5,008 nucleotides of DNA, taken from assembly GCA_017885485.1 (NCBI GenBank), contig JAFNFZ010000123.1, forward strand, positions 1-5,008, read 5' to 3'. This stretch comes from Chloroflexota bacterium (GTDB taxonomy: Bacteria > Chloroflexota > Dehalococcoidia > UBA2247 > RBG-13-53-26). Made by a program: the position numbers and the translations under genes. The notes below the pieces were generated by a model. It saw nothing but the letters and a program-made list of their open reading frames with translations, did not search any database and had not been told where the DNA came from. Each line of letters starts with the position of its first letter. The stretch's first letter is position 1. Below are positions 4,859 through 5,008 of the stretch, in pieces.

Positions 4859-5008
4859 CTAGCGTCTCTGCACGGACCGGGCGAAACTCAGGTAGAGTTG
4901 GGCCGCCTGTACCACCTGGGAGAATTCCACCGATTCCTCAGGGGTGTGGGCTGTCTCCAATTGGCCAGGTCCCAGTATGATCGGATCAGTCCCACCGGCC
5001 CAGAGTGT
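4859..5008 (-). CDS. M20-family metallohydrolase (ArgE/DapE/carboxypeptidase type), C-terminal end
   Basis: The last 49 residues of a protein that enters from the right edge and ends at TAG (4859-4861). GGTDPIILGPGQLETAHTPE (5-24) matches the end of M20 enzymes, where 'GTda..l..fGPG....aHt..E.v' brings the last metal-binding histidine (here H21) into the dinuclear zinc site. EFSQVVQAAQLYLSFARS then matches their terminal helix. LGPG followed by TAHTPEE resembles acetylornithine deacetylase/ArgE more than DapE, but 49 residues cannot fix the substrate. These enzymes hydrolyse N-acyl or peptide bonds in small amino-acid derivatives in the cytoplasm. The gene is co-oriented with the E1/carrier pair and may head the same operon. 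Confidence 0.75.
   Translation of the reverse strand, partial: TLWAGGTDPIILGPGQLETAHTPEESVEFSQVVQAAQLYLSFARSVQRR

Overview
The window looks like ordinary bacterial chromosome with moderate GC (mid-50s % by eye), Shine-Dalgarno led genes and TAG as the commonest stop codon. The small lmo0937-type membrane protein, the zinc ribbon plus SAP-domain protein, and an isolated XerC/D-like recombinase beside an E1/MoaD-type pair would suit an environmental Chloroflexota (Dehalococcoidia-like) genome. That placement rests on gene content recalled from the families, not on a marker gene, and is tentative.

Left half, plus strand: the 3' end of an unrecognised reading frame (to 118) overlaps by ATGA the start of a class I SAM-dependent methyltransferase (115-852). 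A 194-base gap follows, carrying a promoter-like module, then a 51-residue two-helix membrane protein (1047-1202). A further 335-base gap carries a second copy of the module. Next is a 32-residue zinc ribbon (1538-1636), which ends at a TAG codon and is followed in the same frame, without another stop, by a SAP-domain protein with a cysteine-rich C-terminus (to 2617). The zinc ribbon and the SAP protein are probably one gene interrupted by a single amber codon.

Right half, minus strand, reading from the right edge: the C-terminal 49 residues of an M20 (ArgE/DapE-type) metallohydrolase (4859-5008), then an E1-like ThiF/MoeB/HesA adenylyltransferase (4057-4800), then its likely partner, a MoaD/ThiS-type sulfur carrier (3760-4053) three bases downstream. 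After a 201-base leader rich in dyads and direct repeats comes a tyrosine recombinase with a complete catalytic set (2641-3558). It meets the SAP gene tail to tail with a 23-base gap.

How the genes work together: the E1-like enzyme should adenylate the C-terminal glycine of the small carrier for sulfur transfer to a cofactor or metabolite; the downstream acceptor is not visible. The most unusual structures are (1) the amber-split zinc-ribbon/SAP gene, (2) an 11-bp perfect inverted repeat that puts the Shine-Dalgarno and ATG of the recombinase in its loop, with a second dyad upstream that also has a Shine-Dalgarno in its loop, and (3) a near-identical 21-base module placed at the same distance from a -10-like hexamer ahead of both small plus-strand genes. 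I see no CRISPR array, tRNA, rRNA or insertion sequence.
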